Source: Saccopteryx bilineata
Lineage: Eukaryota > Chordata > Mammalia > Chiroptera > Emballonuridae
Direction: 5' to 3'
Assembly (NCBI RefSeq): GCF_036850765.1
Contig: NC_089490.1
Span: 100,180,074-100,244,073 of the forward strand
DNA length: 64,000 nt
Positions 11,326 to 22,585 of this stretch are shown here, one piece after another. A program made the translations under genes and the position numbers. A model generated the notes under the pieces. The model was not told the DNA's origin. It searched no databases and saw only the letters and a program-made list of their open reading frames with translations. The stretch's first letter is position 1; the number at the start of each line of letters is the position of its first letter.

Positions 11326-12194
11326 ACAGTAAATCTTATAAATAAGATGAATTATTGACAATTATCACCAGAGTCATATTTCTCAAAGAGGCTCAGAGCC
11401 TGAGTGTAAAATAGGTACTGATTTCATTCCATTTAGCAAACAAATACTACATGCTATTGTTAGCTGTGCAACAAACTAGCCTCTGACGATTCAGAGAAAA
11501 ACATGAGATCTAATTCCTGACCTGAAGGAACTCAGAAGGAACTGAAGACAACATGAAAACAATTAAAATTCACTGCCATAATAAGGTGTATAACACCATG
11601 TTTATCTAACTAGAAAATTATTATTCTACAGGGATGGATGCAATAAACTATATAGATAATAGTCAAATTCATACTGTAAAGATGGCTCATTATCCCACAA
11701 CATCAACTATATTTGAAAACTTGAAGACTAAAATTATGTTATTTAACTGGTGATTAAATATTTTTATAATTTAGTCTCCAATGAAAAATTCAGTTGGGAT
11801 AGCAGACCCTAGGATCTACTATGAATCACTTTACTTTGCTATTAAAGCTCCTTTAATGGAATATTTTTAAAAATAGAGAAACCCAAAGTCTTCAGCCCTT
11901 ACTCCCTCCCCCCTGACTTCTCTCTATATATTGATAATGTAAACTTTTATGCTTTTTAATCTTGTGGCATTAATGAATATAATACTATGCTAGTTTTTAA
12001 TGATGTTATCCTCAACTGATTTTTTTTTTCTAATTCAATGTTTCTGGGGGAAAAAAATCCCCCTTGCCTAAGTCCACAAAATAATATTAAAAAACATATG
12101 CTGATGAATATTCAAATCCCATTGAAAATGTACAGAATAGCAAAGAAAACCCTCTTACTATGAAATATCTATTGTATTTATCAAGATGCCAACC
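11326..12194. other. AT-rich unique sequence
   Basis: No repeat or gene recognised before the L1 target-site duplication. Confidence 0.5.
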
Positions 12195-12942
12195 TAAAAA
12201 ATATCTCCCCGAAAAAGGAACCCTCATACACTGTTGGTGGGAATGTAAAGTAGTACAACCATTATGGAGGAAAGTATGGTGGTTCCTCAAAAAACTGCAA
12301 ATAGAACTACCTTATGACCCAGCAATCCCTCTACTGGGTATATACCCCAAAACCTCAGAATCATTGATACGTAAAGACACATGTAGCCCTATGTTCATTG
12401 CAGCACTGTTCACAGTGGCCAAGACATGGAAACAACCAAAAAGCCCTTCAATAGAAGACTGGATAAAGAAGATGTGGCACATATACACTATGGAATACTA
12501 CTCAGCCATAAGAAATGATGACATCAGATCATTTACAGCAAAATGGTGGGATCTTGATAACATCATACGGAGTGAAATAAGTAAATCAGAAAAAAACAAG
12601 AACTACATGATTCCATACATTGGTGGAATATAAAAACGAGACTAAGAGACATGGACAAGAGAGTGGTGGTTACCAGAGGTGGGGGGAGGGAGGACGCAGG
12701 AGGGAGGGAGGGAGAGAGTTAGGGGGAGGGGGAGGGGCACAGAGAAAACTAGACAGAGGGTGACGGAGGACAATCTGACTCTGGGTGAGGGGTATGCAAC
12801 ATAATTTAATGACAAGATAACCTAGACATGTTTTCTTTGAATATATGTACCCTGAAATATTAATGTCATCCCATTAACATTAATAAAAATTTATTAAAAA
12901 ATAAAAAATAAAAAAAATAAAAAAAATAAAAAATATCTCCCC
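12195..12942 (+). mobile_element. 5'-truncated L1 retrotransposon with 16-bp TSD
   Basis: The body spans 12211-12926: the end of ORF2, a G-rich 3' UTR (gggaggga runs near 12683-12735) and an A-rich tail. The TSD taaaaaatatctcccc occurs at 12195-12210 and 12927-12942. About 716 bp survive of an element normally about 6 kb long, consistent with incomplete reverse transcription. The ORF2 tail is still open and the TSD is perfect, so the insertion is fairly recent. Confidence 0.95.
12211..12633 (+). pseudogene. L1 ORF2 C-terminal fragment
   Basis: This is the last roughly 140 codons of L1 ORF2, the LINE endonuclease/reverse transcriptase. Visible hallmarks of the C-terminal cysteine-rich segment are [38 protein letters not shown] and [14 protein letters not shown]. 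The endonuclease and reverse transcriptase domains are absent because of 5' truncation, so the fragment cannot act alone. The frame stays open to the normal stop at 12631. An ATG at 12160 lies in the flank, so the first 17 codons of the apparent frame are host sequence and the L1 part begins exactly at the insertion junction. I do not consider it a gene. Confidence 0.93.
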
Positions 12943-14067
12943 AACCAAGAAAAGATTAATTTGGCTAGCATCTAAATGCATTCGGATATCTTCATAGGCC
13001 AAGGACAACTAGGAAATTATTTAAAAGGAAATAGCTAGTACGATTCGCTATCTGAAGTCATACTTTTATCATACTTATAAAATATGTCTTTAAAGTATGT
13101 ATTAAACTAGTCTGAAGTTAAAAGTTTTTTCCGAAACAAAGAACTCAGTAAAAAATGAAAGACACCAGACTGAACAAGGAGAAACTCTTGAGTGCTTTCT
13201 CCCACTGTGCATAATCCCTTGTTGATTCCACAATACCCTACATTTCCCAGTCTGAAGGTCAGTCGATAAATAGATACTTATTAAGAACCAAATGGATATT
13301 GAGGCCAGTTCTGAGAACTGTAGGGAAATAAAAACAGCAACAGAAGACATGGTCCCAGCCTTGGAAGAGGTTCAATTGGAAGAATACAACCTACCCTCTG
13401 CTTCTTAGAATCCCTAATGGCAAAATTCTTTTTAAGTTGCTTCAACAACAGATCACATCTTTGACTCTCAGTGGAAAGCAGGTTAATAGAGTTCTGGAGA
13501 ACCAATAGAGATAAATCTGAGTAAACCAACAGACTTAAAGTTGACATGATCTGAACCCCCACCTTCCTTCTGAACTAATTTAAGGGAAAATGTGGATCAT
13601 ACAGTTTATATTTTTATGAACTGTACATGGTTTATTAAATTAACCAGAAAATTGTTCCAGGAACTCTCCTTTGTTTATAGATGTAAAACAGCAATGAAAG
13701 TAAATTCTATTTTTATATTATTCTTATGACACTTGTTTTCATCTTTATTTGTATTTCCTTAGCTTGCTTTTTGAGCATCATCTAACAATGTTTTGTTTCT
13801 GCTGTTGAGTTTTAGAAATACCAAAGGAAATGAACAATCTGAAAACACAAAGGAAAAACATTAACCAAAAATGTGGGAAACTTCTTTAAAATACACTTCT
13901 TGGGTACTATTTCACCACATGACATGGGCAATGGGAAATTTTTTGTCATGATACCCAGTAGTAACTATGAATCGGTCCTTTTTTCAGAAAAATACTGCCA
14001 CAAAATGCCTTAAAATAAATTAATGTTCCAATCTTCATTGACTCAGTTGATAAAAAAATAAATTATT
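12943..14067. other. Mostly unique sequence with an L2 relic
   Basis: An antisense L2 fragment is likely at about 13265-13395 ('agatacttattaagaacc' followed by 'gacatggtcccagccttgg'). I recognise no repeat or gene in the rest. Confidence 0.5.
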
Positions 14068-14451
14068 AAAAATGGTGTTCGAGGCCCTGGCTGGTTGGCT
14101 CAGCAGTAGAGCGTCAGCCTGGCATGTGGACATCCCGGATTTGATTCCAGCCCAGGGTACATAGGAGAGGCGACCATCTGCTTCTCCACCCTTCCCCCTC
14201 TCCTTTCTCTCTCTCTTTCCTTCCTGCAGCCAAGGTTCCATTGGAGCAAAAGTTGGCCCCTGTGCTGAGGATGGCTCCATAGCCTCCTCCTCAGGCGCTG
14301 TAATGGCTCCCACCGAAATGGAGCAACGCCCCAGATGGGCAGAGCATCACCCCCTGATGGGCATGCCAGGTGGATGCTGGTTGGTGCAAGCAGGAGACTG
14401 ACTGCCTCCTCACTTCTAAATTTGGAAAAAAATACAAAAAAATGGTGTTCG
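14068..14451 (+). repeat. Ves-type SINE with 14-bp TSD
   Basis: The body (14082-14437) starts at 'ggccctggctggttggctca' and contains the A box, a mutated B box ('ggatttgattccagccc'), the 'gcgaccatctgcttctcc' block and an A-rich tail. The TSD aaaaatggtgttcg lies at 14068-14081 and 14438-14451. It is more diverged than the copies at 9972 or 15317. A minus-strand frame inside it is spurious. Confidence 0.94.
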
Positions 14452-14475
14452 GTATATGAGTGTAATGTAGTGTTC

Positions 14476-14499
14476 TTTGTTTGTTTGTTTGTTTGTTTT
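14476..14499. repeat. (GTTT)n microsatellite
   Basis: About five tandem GTTT units. Confidence 0.85.
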
Positions 14500-14964
14500 G
14501 TATGGAAGTGAGTATTGTTATAAATAAGGTTGAATTAAGATATGACTGTGGAACCAGGGAAGATAAGGCAGGCTATGAAGAGAAGAGAAATAAGAAAAGA
14601 TTATTAGGACCCAATGTTTGTCCTTAAACTAAATGTTCTTATGACATACTATTTCATGAAAGATTCTCCTAAGAGGCAAGACATAGCTGAAGAAGGTACA
14701 TTATAACCATAAGCGAACAATAAACTGTGATGTGGCAGACATCTCTCCTCACCTATATTTTAGCTCATTTTTATACAGTATGAGAATAAATTTAGTTGAT
14801 TCTATTGAGAATGCTTTTACTGACAGATCCACAAAACACAATTTGTCACAAGGGGGTAGAGTAAACATCAAGAATTTAGAATGTGAAATGGAGATTTTTT
14901 TTTTCAGAATTTAATACCTTTCTTGAAAAGCCTCCACCTCTGTTCTATTACTTGGAGTACTTAT
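14500..14964. other. AT-rich unique sequence
   Basis: No repeat or gene recognised. Confidence 0.5.
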
Positions 14965-15135
14965 AGCAACACAATTGTGGAGCCTGGTGGTCTAGCTTGG
15001 ATCCTTGACTTAGCCAAGATTGCTACCAATCCTGAAAAAGTTACTTAACCTCATAGGTTTTTTTGTGCAGATTAACTATGATAGGGTATGTGAAGTACTT
15101 AACATACACTAATGACTCAATAAATAGCACAAAGA
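14965..15135 (-). repeat. MIR SINE relic, antisense
   Basis: 'aaaaagttacttaacctcat' followed by 'gcagattaactatgatag' and 'gtgaagtacttaacatac', ending in 'gactcaataaatagc', matches the reverse complement of MIR. Confidence 0.65.
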
Positions 15136-15166
15136 GAGACACTGAGAGGAAGGTGGGTGATAGAGG

Positions 15167-15169
<3 letters not shown>

Positions 15170-15198
<29 letters not shown>
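15170..15198. repeat. (GA)n microsatellite
   Basis: About 13 GA units. Confidence 0.9.
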
Positions 15199-15200
<2 letters not shown>

Positions 15201-15300
15201 GAGAGTTTATCCTCATTCACTATTCAATGTTTACTTTTGAAATAAAGGTTTATATTACATAAATCCCAAAGATGTCACTTGGTGTGAAGTCTTTAATTTA

Positions 15301-15738
15301 AATTTAAAGCCTTAAAGCCCTGGCGGGTTGGCTCAGCGGTAGAGCGTCGGCCTAGCGTGCGGAGGACCCGGGTTCGATTCCCGGCCAGGGCACACAGGAG
15401 AAGCGCCCATTTGCTTCTCCACCCCTCCGCCGCGCCTTCCTCTCTGTCTCTCTCTTCCCCTCCCGCAGCCAAGGCTCCATTGGAGCAAAAATGGCCCCGG
15501 GCGCTGGGGTTAGCTCTGTGGCCTCTGCCTCAGACGCTAGAGTGGCTCTGGTCGCAACATGGCGACGCCCAGGATGGGCAGAGCATCGCCCCCTGGTGGG
15601 CAGAGCGTCGCCCCCTGGTGGGCGTGCCGGGTGGATACCGGTCGGGCGCATGTGGGAGTCTGTCTGACTGTCTCTCCCTGTTTCCAGCTTCAGAAAAATG
15701 CAAAAAAAAAAAAAAAAAAAAAATTTAAAGCCTTAAAG
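15301..15738 (+). repeat. Young Ves-type SINE with 17-bp TSD
   Basis: The body runs about 15317-15721. A box 'ggctcagcggtagagcg' and B box 'gggttcgattcccggcc' are near-canonical, and CpGs are kept throughout ('cggtcgggcgcatg'). A poly(A) tail of about 20 follows. The perfect TSD aatttaaagccttaaag occurs at 15301-15317 and 15722-15738. CpG retention and TSD identity make it one of the youngest insertions here. Frames of 99-123 codons on both strands are by-products of its GC-rich body. Confidence 0.96.
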
Positions 15739-16599
15739 GTGTTGGTTAATTTAGTAATTACACCTGAAAATCCTGTTGCATGAAACGTTAATTGTCTTCT
15801 CTTCATTCTTGGATTAAGGCAGCCTTATTTTATAGTAGTCCAAACTTAACAATTTGAAATCAGCATCTTTCATTTTTTCTGAACATTTATTTTTCAACTA
15901 AAATTCATGTTTCGGATGGATAGTTTTAAGAGTCACAATGTATCAAAACTGTAAGTAATAAATAATTTGTGTACAAGTTAAAGCAAAAGGTAAGTATTTT
16001 TCTTTCAGTCATTACAGAATAACTAGTACCTGATTTGCTTCCTGCTAAAGACAACTCTAAAACTGGACAAAGTATTGAAGGCAACTGTTTTAAGGCACTG
16101 AACAGCAGATAGCACAGGACTCTTTCCTTTGAGAAAAGGGAGAGACAAAGTGAGGTCAAACAAAGACTGGGGAGGCTACTGAGCTAAGGAAACAATAATG
16201 ACAGTTCCAGGTGGCTAAAATGATTGAAATTGGTGGGTCCGAGTACTGAGGAGATTTAGGGAGCTGCACAGATAATGTGAGGCTCAGAAGTAAGGTAAGG
16301 CTTCATTGTAGTTTCTTGCCCAGTGTCTAGATTGTGCAGCGTAAAACTTCATGAAACTTAGAAATGCTGGCCTGCTTTGAGGCTGAGCCATGATTTTTAA
16401 AGAGATGCTTTAAAAGAAAAATTTTAAGGAGCTCTCTAAGTGGAGCTAACAGAGGTCATGCAGGACGAGCCCAGCCAGAATGGAAATGATACTCAGTTTA
16501 AACACTGGAAACTCCTATTAGGAGTGAACATCAGAGGACAGAGTAAAGGCCACACGCTATGATTAAATATAAAACTGAAATAGACCCAACCTAACAAAG
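15739..16599. other. Unique sequence
   Basis: No repeat or gene recognised. Confidence 0.5.
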
Positions 16600-17060
16600 A
16601 ATAAAGCCAAGGCTAGTAGGACAAAAGGACTAGTCAGTACTTTAACTGCCTGCCCAAACAAAACTCAACACCTACTAAAGGAAGACATTCTAATCCAGAG
16701 TTCCCAACATGTGTCATCCTCAGTGCCTGGTATAAAATCAAAAACCTACTTGACGTGGTTAAGCAGGAAAATGTGATGCAATAATCAAGAAAAAAAAATG
16801 CATTCAATAGAACTAGAGCCCAAGTTAACCCAGTTGTTTGAATGAGCAGACAAGAACTTTAAAGCAGCTATTACAAAAAAATGTTCAAGGGCCTAAATGA
16901 AAAGATGGCTACAATGAGTTTGAGAAATCTTGAGTGACAAGGGTAAACGATATTTTTTTAAAAAACAAACAGAAATTATAGGCATGAGAAATAAAATATG
17001 TGAAATAAAAACTTGACTAGGTAAACTTAAGAGGATACTGGACTAGCAGGAAAAAAAGGG
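16600..17060 (+). repeat. Decayed L1M 5' region fragment
   Basis: 'gagcagacaagaactttaaa' then 'gcagctattacaaaaaaatg', 'ttcaagggcctaaatgaaaa' and 'atggctacaatgagtttgag' resemble the 5' UTR to ORF1 transition of old mammalian L1 elements, in sense orientation. It is interrupted by stops and indels and has no coding capacity. Ends are approximate. Confidence 0.55.
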
Positions 17061-18329
17061 GTTAATGGTTTTGAAGACAATAGAGATTGAGGGGAAGAGA
17101 ATGAAAGAGACCAGTTACCTGTGGGGTGACTCCAAGCATACATGTCACTCGAGTCTGCAGCAGAGAAGAGAAAGCAAGTGTTATGGAGGAGGGGGGGTAT
17201 TTGAAGTAATAATGGATCAGAATGTTCCAAATGGATGAAAAACACACTGACAGATAGAAGATGTTCAAGTTTTGTAGCTGAATAAATTTTGGACCTCTTC
17301 TTATTTCTAGCCCAAGATTCCATTAGTTTTATTTTTAAAACTTCTCTTTATTTTTCTAGTACTTAACATTGTCTTTTTAAAACTATGGGTGGTTACAATA
17401 AAATAACCTTCAGAGTATTTAAAAACTTTCCTTTGGTGCCATTTTTCAGAACTCTAAGATCGAGAAAAGAGCTTCTCTTTGTAAAATATCAGTTACTATA
17501 AATTATTGGGGTCACTGTGACATCTATCTCAGCATCAGTATGCAAACTTAGAAAACCACCCTGTGTCACTGTGAAATGCAGTTACTGGGAAGTCGAGCTA
17601 TTTATTCCCTTCTGCAAGGTAACTTCCATGAAAAAAGCAATCTCCCTCAGGCCACCACTTTGCTACAGGGTGGACAGGAGCAAACTGCCTCATGTCTTCC
17701 TACTATGGATTCCGTTCAAGAGATCTCACTCCTTCTCTGAAAATAACATTTGCCTCCCCAAAACTTCTCTTATCCCTCCCAAATAAAACATCCACAACTG
17801 TCTTTAAATTTCATATATAATAGGAGGTATATAGAAGCTAGTGCACCTAACATTGTGAAAATTCACCTTCAATCTTGCAAAAATCCTGAGGTAAGTAGCT
17901 AAGTCATTCTTTAGTCAACAGCAGAGCGGACTCCAGCTGACCAGAACTCCTGGCTCTGACCACTACAGACAAGGGCTGCCTTTAGTGATGAAAACACCAA
18001 CTGAGCACATCGCTTCACTCCGAAAACAAAATGTATTTTATCATTAAATGTTGATATAGTCAACTCAGTTCTGATGACTTCTTGAATCCATGTCATTCAA
18101 AATCAGTGTGCCAGCAAACCTAAAATAATCTTCTGAGGACATTTAGGCAAAATAAAATTTCACAAAATCAGTGAGGTCTGAAACTATTTCTCACAAATTT
18201 CTATTATCCGATTTTAAATTAAAGGATAATAAAGGACCTCATCCACCCCCCCCCCCCGGTAGCCTGAGATTGCCCCTCACAAGAGATTATGGGAGGGTGG
18301 AGTACACTCCAGTAACCCAGCATCTTTTA
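17061..18329. other. Mostly unique sequence
   Basis: No gene recognised. A run of about 13 C lies near 18246-18258. The minus-strand frame at 17027-17323 and the plus-strand frame at 17517-17786 have no recognisable domain. Confidence 0.5.
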
Positions 18330-18870
18330 AACTTGCCATTATGTCTTCAGAACACCATATCCCTCCTTCTTGTGTTTATCACAGTTTCAACTCTACCTTT
18401 ATCCATGGTTACATGATAAAGCAGGGGTCGGGAACCTATGGCTCGTGAGCCAGATGTGGCTCTTTTGAAAGCTGCATCTGGCTCGCACACAAATCTTTAA
18501 TAAAAAATAATAATAACGTTAAAAATATAAAACATTCTCATGTATTACAATCCATTCATTTCCTACCGCTCATGTTCATGGTTGCAGGTGGCTGGAGCCA
18601 ATCACAGCTGTCCTCCGGGACAACGCCAAATTTTTATTGGATAATGTGTAACATACACAGGTCATTGTATGGCTCTCATGGAATTACATTTTAAAATATG
18701 TGGTGTTCATGGCTCTCTCAGCCAAAATGGTTCCTGACCCCTGTGATAAAGTCTTTCTCACTCACTAAACTGTAAGTTCTGCATTTTATTTTTCTCACCG
18801 TTGTGCCCCAATAAGTAACATGGTACCTGGACATTGTAGGTACACAGTAGATGTTTGTAGGACAAATGAA
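18330..18870 (+). repeat. L2 LINE relic split by a hAT insertion
   Basis: The left piece (18330-18413) and right piece (18752-18870: 'actcactaaactgtaagttc', 'aacatggtacctggacattg', 'tacacagtagatgtttgt') follow the sense L2 3' end, ending in 'aggacaaatgaatg'. The 18422-18743 transposon sits between them, so the L2 is older. Confidence 0.65.
18414..18751. mobile_element. Nonautonomous hAT transposon (MITE), 322 bp
   Basis: The element spans 18422-18743. Terminal inverted repeats are caggggtcgggaacc at the left and the reverse complement of caggggtcaggaacc at the right. Flanking 8-bp TSDs tgataaag are at 18414-18421 and 18744-18751. The 8-bp TSD and CAGGGGTC ends identify the hAT superfamily. 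It has no transposase frame and must have been mobilised in trans. It is inserted into an L2 relic. Confidence 0.92.
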
Positions 18871-18947
18871 TGCTGTCCCATCAACATGTTCTCCAGAGCC
18901 CTCCCTTCACCGAATCTCTCCGTAAAGTCTTTAGGCCTTTTGTTGGC

Positions 18948-19268
18948 CAGCGTTCTCCAGGGAATCAGAACCAATATTTTATATAAAGATATATAAAATT
19001 GGAGATTTTTTTTATAGAAACTTTTCACAAGGGCAGGAAAATGCAGATTTCCTAACTGAAAGAGGGACTTCACCTTCCTTTGCTTTGTGTGGCTTTCAGG
19101 CCCTCCATGGACGATGTCCATCCACTTTGGTGAGGAGCTCTCTTCAGTCTACTGAATCACACACTAGTTTCTTCCAGAAACACCTGCATGGACAAACCCA
19201 GAAATAATGTTTAACAGCTATCTGGGTCTCCCTTGGCCCAGGCAAGCTGACCCATCAATTTAACCATT
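18948..19268 (-). repeat. L1M-type 3' UTR relic, antisense
   Basis: 'gttctccagggaatcagaac' at the left and 'cttccagaaacacctgcatg', 'gacaaacccagaaataatg' toward the right match, in reverse complement, the 3' UTR of old L1M elements. It shares its layout with the better-kept copy at 62133-62609. Confidence 0.7.
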
Positions 19269-21685
19269 TCAGGTCTTCAGTTGTGACTCCTGTATCCAGA
19301 GATAAAAACATTCCAGATCAGGACACTATTTTGGCACAACTCAAGGTAAACACTTCAGAAAGCACATATTACCAATATTTCACCTTCTATGCCTGGCATG
19401 ATTGAAGCAAGCACTCATTTTAGGAGTGAGAAAACTAGGCTGAGAGAGACTGAAAGAGCTTCTAACACAGTCAGAAGGAAAACTCCAGTCTTGTGGTTCC
19501 AACTCAGTTCTCTCTTCTTGACACCACAGCTTTGACATGAGGAAAACAAGACTAGAGACCTGGGCTGGCAAGAAAAAGGATGAAGGATGTTGGGGCAGAT
19601 TGCTAAAATGCAGCCCTGAGCAGTTCCTGGGGCTGCCTATGAGCAGGGTGTTGGGAAGAGAACAGTATTTCAGGCCCCTGACAGGACCCCACATCTAGGA
19701 CCAACCCGTCTCTTCTTTCAAACTTCATTTACATTTTTACTCACTAACAACCTGGATTTTAAAAGAGTTCTATGCATTAATATTTACACTTGCATAAGTT
19801 AGAAGAAAACCTTACAATCTTCTTTTCTTTGAACTCTAGGATTATCCTAAACCAGAGCAAAGTATGTAAAAACTTCATCATGTCTGGGCTGAGTTTTAAA
19901 GATCTCAAGAGCACGTTCCCTGGGATTTGCTTGGCGAGGCACCGCCACGCTTCTCTAATGTGCTTGTGTAATTATTATACGAATTATTGATTTCTCAGGA
20001 CTCATATTCTCCGCAATGTCTCATTGATTAGTCCAGGGTTGATGTTATTGAAGGCCAAACAAGGATCTCCAGGAATTGAAGAAGCACAGAAATGAACGCA
20101 CTTCTGGGTTTCATTGTCTCTACTGAGCCGTGTGCGGTATCTTTGCTAGCATGCGTGAGTGAAATTCCCAAGTGCTGGCATAAAGCTGGAAGCTTCTGGA
20201 AATTTTAGGGGAAGATTTTTTTTTTTTAAGCTCAATAGTAAAAGTTTATTGACAGCATCTCTGATTTTCTTTTCCTGCCCTTTGCTATGGGCTCGGTTGT
20301 TCTGCTAAATTAGGTTTGAGGTTCCCTTGATTTGTTGCAGCACCACGTTAATGAGGCCGAAATGTCAGCCTCCATCTCTGTAATGAAAAGCTGCCCCCCT
20401 AACCTCCAGGAGCTTCCCTGATAAATGAAAGCAGAAAGGATAGTTCCACAGTAAACAACTTTTAGGGCCCAAACAGGGAGACTGGCATCACTTTCACTTA
20501 TACAAAATAGCAAATTGTTCCCCACCATTAAAAAAGAAAAACCCAAAGGAAATGATTAGTGTCATAGAAGAAATGAGGTTGCGGGGAAAAAAAAGAAAAT
20601 TAGAAGGTACAAAAAATGATCAGCAGAGAACCATACCCGTGGTTTAGAAGATGGAAATTTTCAGCCATTTGGCTTGAGATGCCCCAATGATCACTCTGCA
20701 TAAATGTGCTAAGCAGTTCAGGTTGTACATCGAGTAATTAAAATCTGATTACTTCTTACTGGGTTAGCAAAGGGTGCTGCTTTTTACCCCCCAAACAAAT
20801 TGGCAATGTACCTGAACGGTAAATTTAATTTGTCGTTTTGCACATTTCACTGGCTCTATTGTAATATACTTAGAAGCACATTTGCCACTCTGTCCCTTTT
20901 TGATATCAGTTCTGCCTACACTATGTGCATGAGATAAATATTACAATGTAGATAGGTCAAAATACTTTTAAAATGCTCTCACTTAAGAACAACACAGTGA
21001 ACTAATTGCAATTCAAGATACCAACATAGCTTCTTGGCAGTTGCTACCAGTAAAATATAATAAAATGTGAATGAAAAAATTATTGTTTAAACAGCAATAC
21101 TTTTGATAATTAGCAGCTATATTGGGGGATAATATGGGGGGAATATCTGAAAAGGGGAAAAAGGGATTTAAATTTAAATAGGATTTTCTTTCATGTTTCT
21201 CCCATTGTGTAAAAGTCCATCTTTAATTCATATTACAGTCAGTAATTTGTAATGCTGTGTCAAAATAGATATGCAAAAAGGATATGCATTTGAATTTTAA
21301 ATCTGATCCCTAAGTTTGAATTTAATATAGCCCTAACTGAGTCCTGTACATGGAATAGGAATTTTGAATCTGTTTTGAATGTCACAAGGAGCAGCAATCA
21401 TGCATAGTGTTATCATTGTTCATTATCTACCGTGACTTGTGAAAGGAACATGAAATGGCATTAATCATTATTTTTCACTAATAATAACCTTTCAATACAC
21501 ATTTTGCCATTTTCTAAATATCTGCCAGGAGGACAGTCTTCACCTTCATCATACCTGTGCACAACCCCCTCTACTTTATTCTTGATTTGCAGCCAGAAGC
21601 CTTGGTGAGTGATGTTCATGATAAAATACATCCCCCCAAAGGGAAGATTTAGACCTTACAACATTAAAGGAAATTTGAACTCCTG
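19269..21685. other. Long repeat-poor, AT-rich unique stretch
   Basis: About 2.4 kb without a recognisable transposon, simple repeat longer than a T run (20216-20228), or open frame with a domain. That is unusual in this repeat-dense window. Part of it (about 19780-21530) is a candidate for conserved noncoding DNA, by inference from repeat exclusion only. Confidence 0.5.
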
Positions 21686-21689
21686 ACCC

Positions 21690-21905
21690 CAAGCCTGAAT
21701 ACCTAGAATCATAAAATCATTGAGCTCCAAGGGACCTCAGGAGTCATCTGATCCAGCCCATCATCTGTCAGATAGTGAAATAAAAGCCCATTTGGTCGAT
21801 TGTCTTTCCTGAGGTCACCCAGCTTGTTAAAGGCAGATGGGACAATGGAAACCAGAGCTCCTGACTTCAGGCTGAGTGCCTTTATCAATGCACAAAATAA
21901 GCAGA
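21690..21905 (+). repeat. Ancient MIR/CORE-like SINE relic
   Basis: 'aatcattgagctccaaggga', 'cctcaggagtcatctgatcc', 'agcccatcatctgtcagata' and 'cctgaggtcacccagcttgt' follow the layout of an old mammal-wide SINE in the MIR/CORE group. The exact family is not assigned. Confidence 0.5.
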
Positions 21906-21924
21906 ATAACATCAACTTTAGGAA

Positions 21925-22110
21925 CAAAGGCTTTGGGATTGAATCCTGACTCTGCCAATTAATTGCTTTGATTTCCTCATCTGAAAAATGTATAAGCTAA
22001 TGGTATAAAATTTGTATGTGCCATTGTGAGGGTTAAATGATATAATGCACATAAAGTACTTGGCTCTAGGCCTGGCAAAAAATAAATATTCAATAAATAA
22101 TAACAATGAT
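21925..22110 (-). repeat. MIR SINE relic, antisense
   Basis: 'gattgaatcctgactctgcc', 'gatttcctcatctgaaaaat', 'gtgagggttaaatgatataa' and 'caataaataataac' are the reverse complement of MIR. Confidence 0.8.
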
Positions 22111-22180
22111 TCTTAGTATTAACTCATGTTACCTACACAAGAATTTTTGTCCATATAAGTAACTTAAGTCTCCCACTCAC

Positions 22181-22236
22181 TAGATAGATATAATAGATAG
22201 ATAGATAGATAGATAGATAGATGATAGATGATAGAG
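22181..22236. repeat. (GATA)n microsatellite
   Basis: About ten tandem GATA/ATAG units with minor interruptions. It encodes a spurious repetitive frame on the minus strand. Confidence 0.95.
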
Positions 22237-22394
22237 TATATATTGCATATATGTTTATAGATTGTATAGCCTGAGACCCAGAGTAGAAGAAGACCTTGCT
22301 GACTTTGCTATTGAACCCTGGTGATGACAAACCAGACATCACATGACATGTGAGGAAAGCTGCCATAGCATGACTGAACAACAGTCTTCATTTA

Positions 22395-22585
22395 CATTAT
22401 AGTTTATAAATCATAGTGAAAAGCATCATTGTGATCTAACATTAAACAACCTTGTACAATACATAGAAAAGATATTCTTGAATCCATATCATAGATGAGC
22501 AAATGGAGGACAGTGGGGTTAGTGACTTTGCCAATGTTCGAGAAGTCCAGTGGTAAGTCTAGCTTCAGAGTGCCAGAACCCAGTA
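22395..22585 (+). repeat. MIR SINE relic
   Basis: 'catcatagatgagcaaatgg', 'gttagtgactttgcca' and 'agtggtaagtctagcttcag' follow the 3' half of MIR in sense orientation. It is diverged. Confidence 0.6.

Noticed and set aside
10893..11327. 144-codon minus-strand frame
   Set aside because: Runs through a SINE and its CT/CA microsatellite; low-complexity peptide.
22181..22236. Possible CRISPR-like or other tandem array
   Set aside because: Plain GATA microsatellite; no spacer structure. No direct-repeat/spacer array occurs anywhere in the window.
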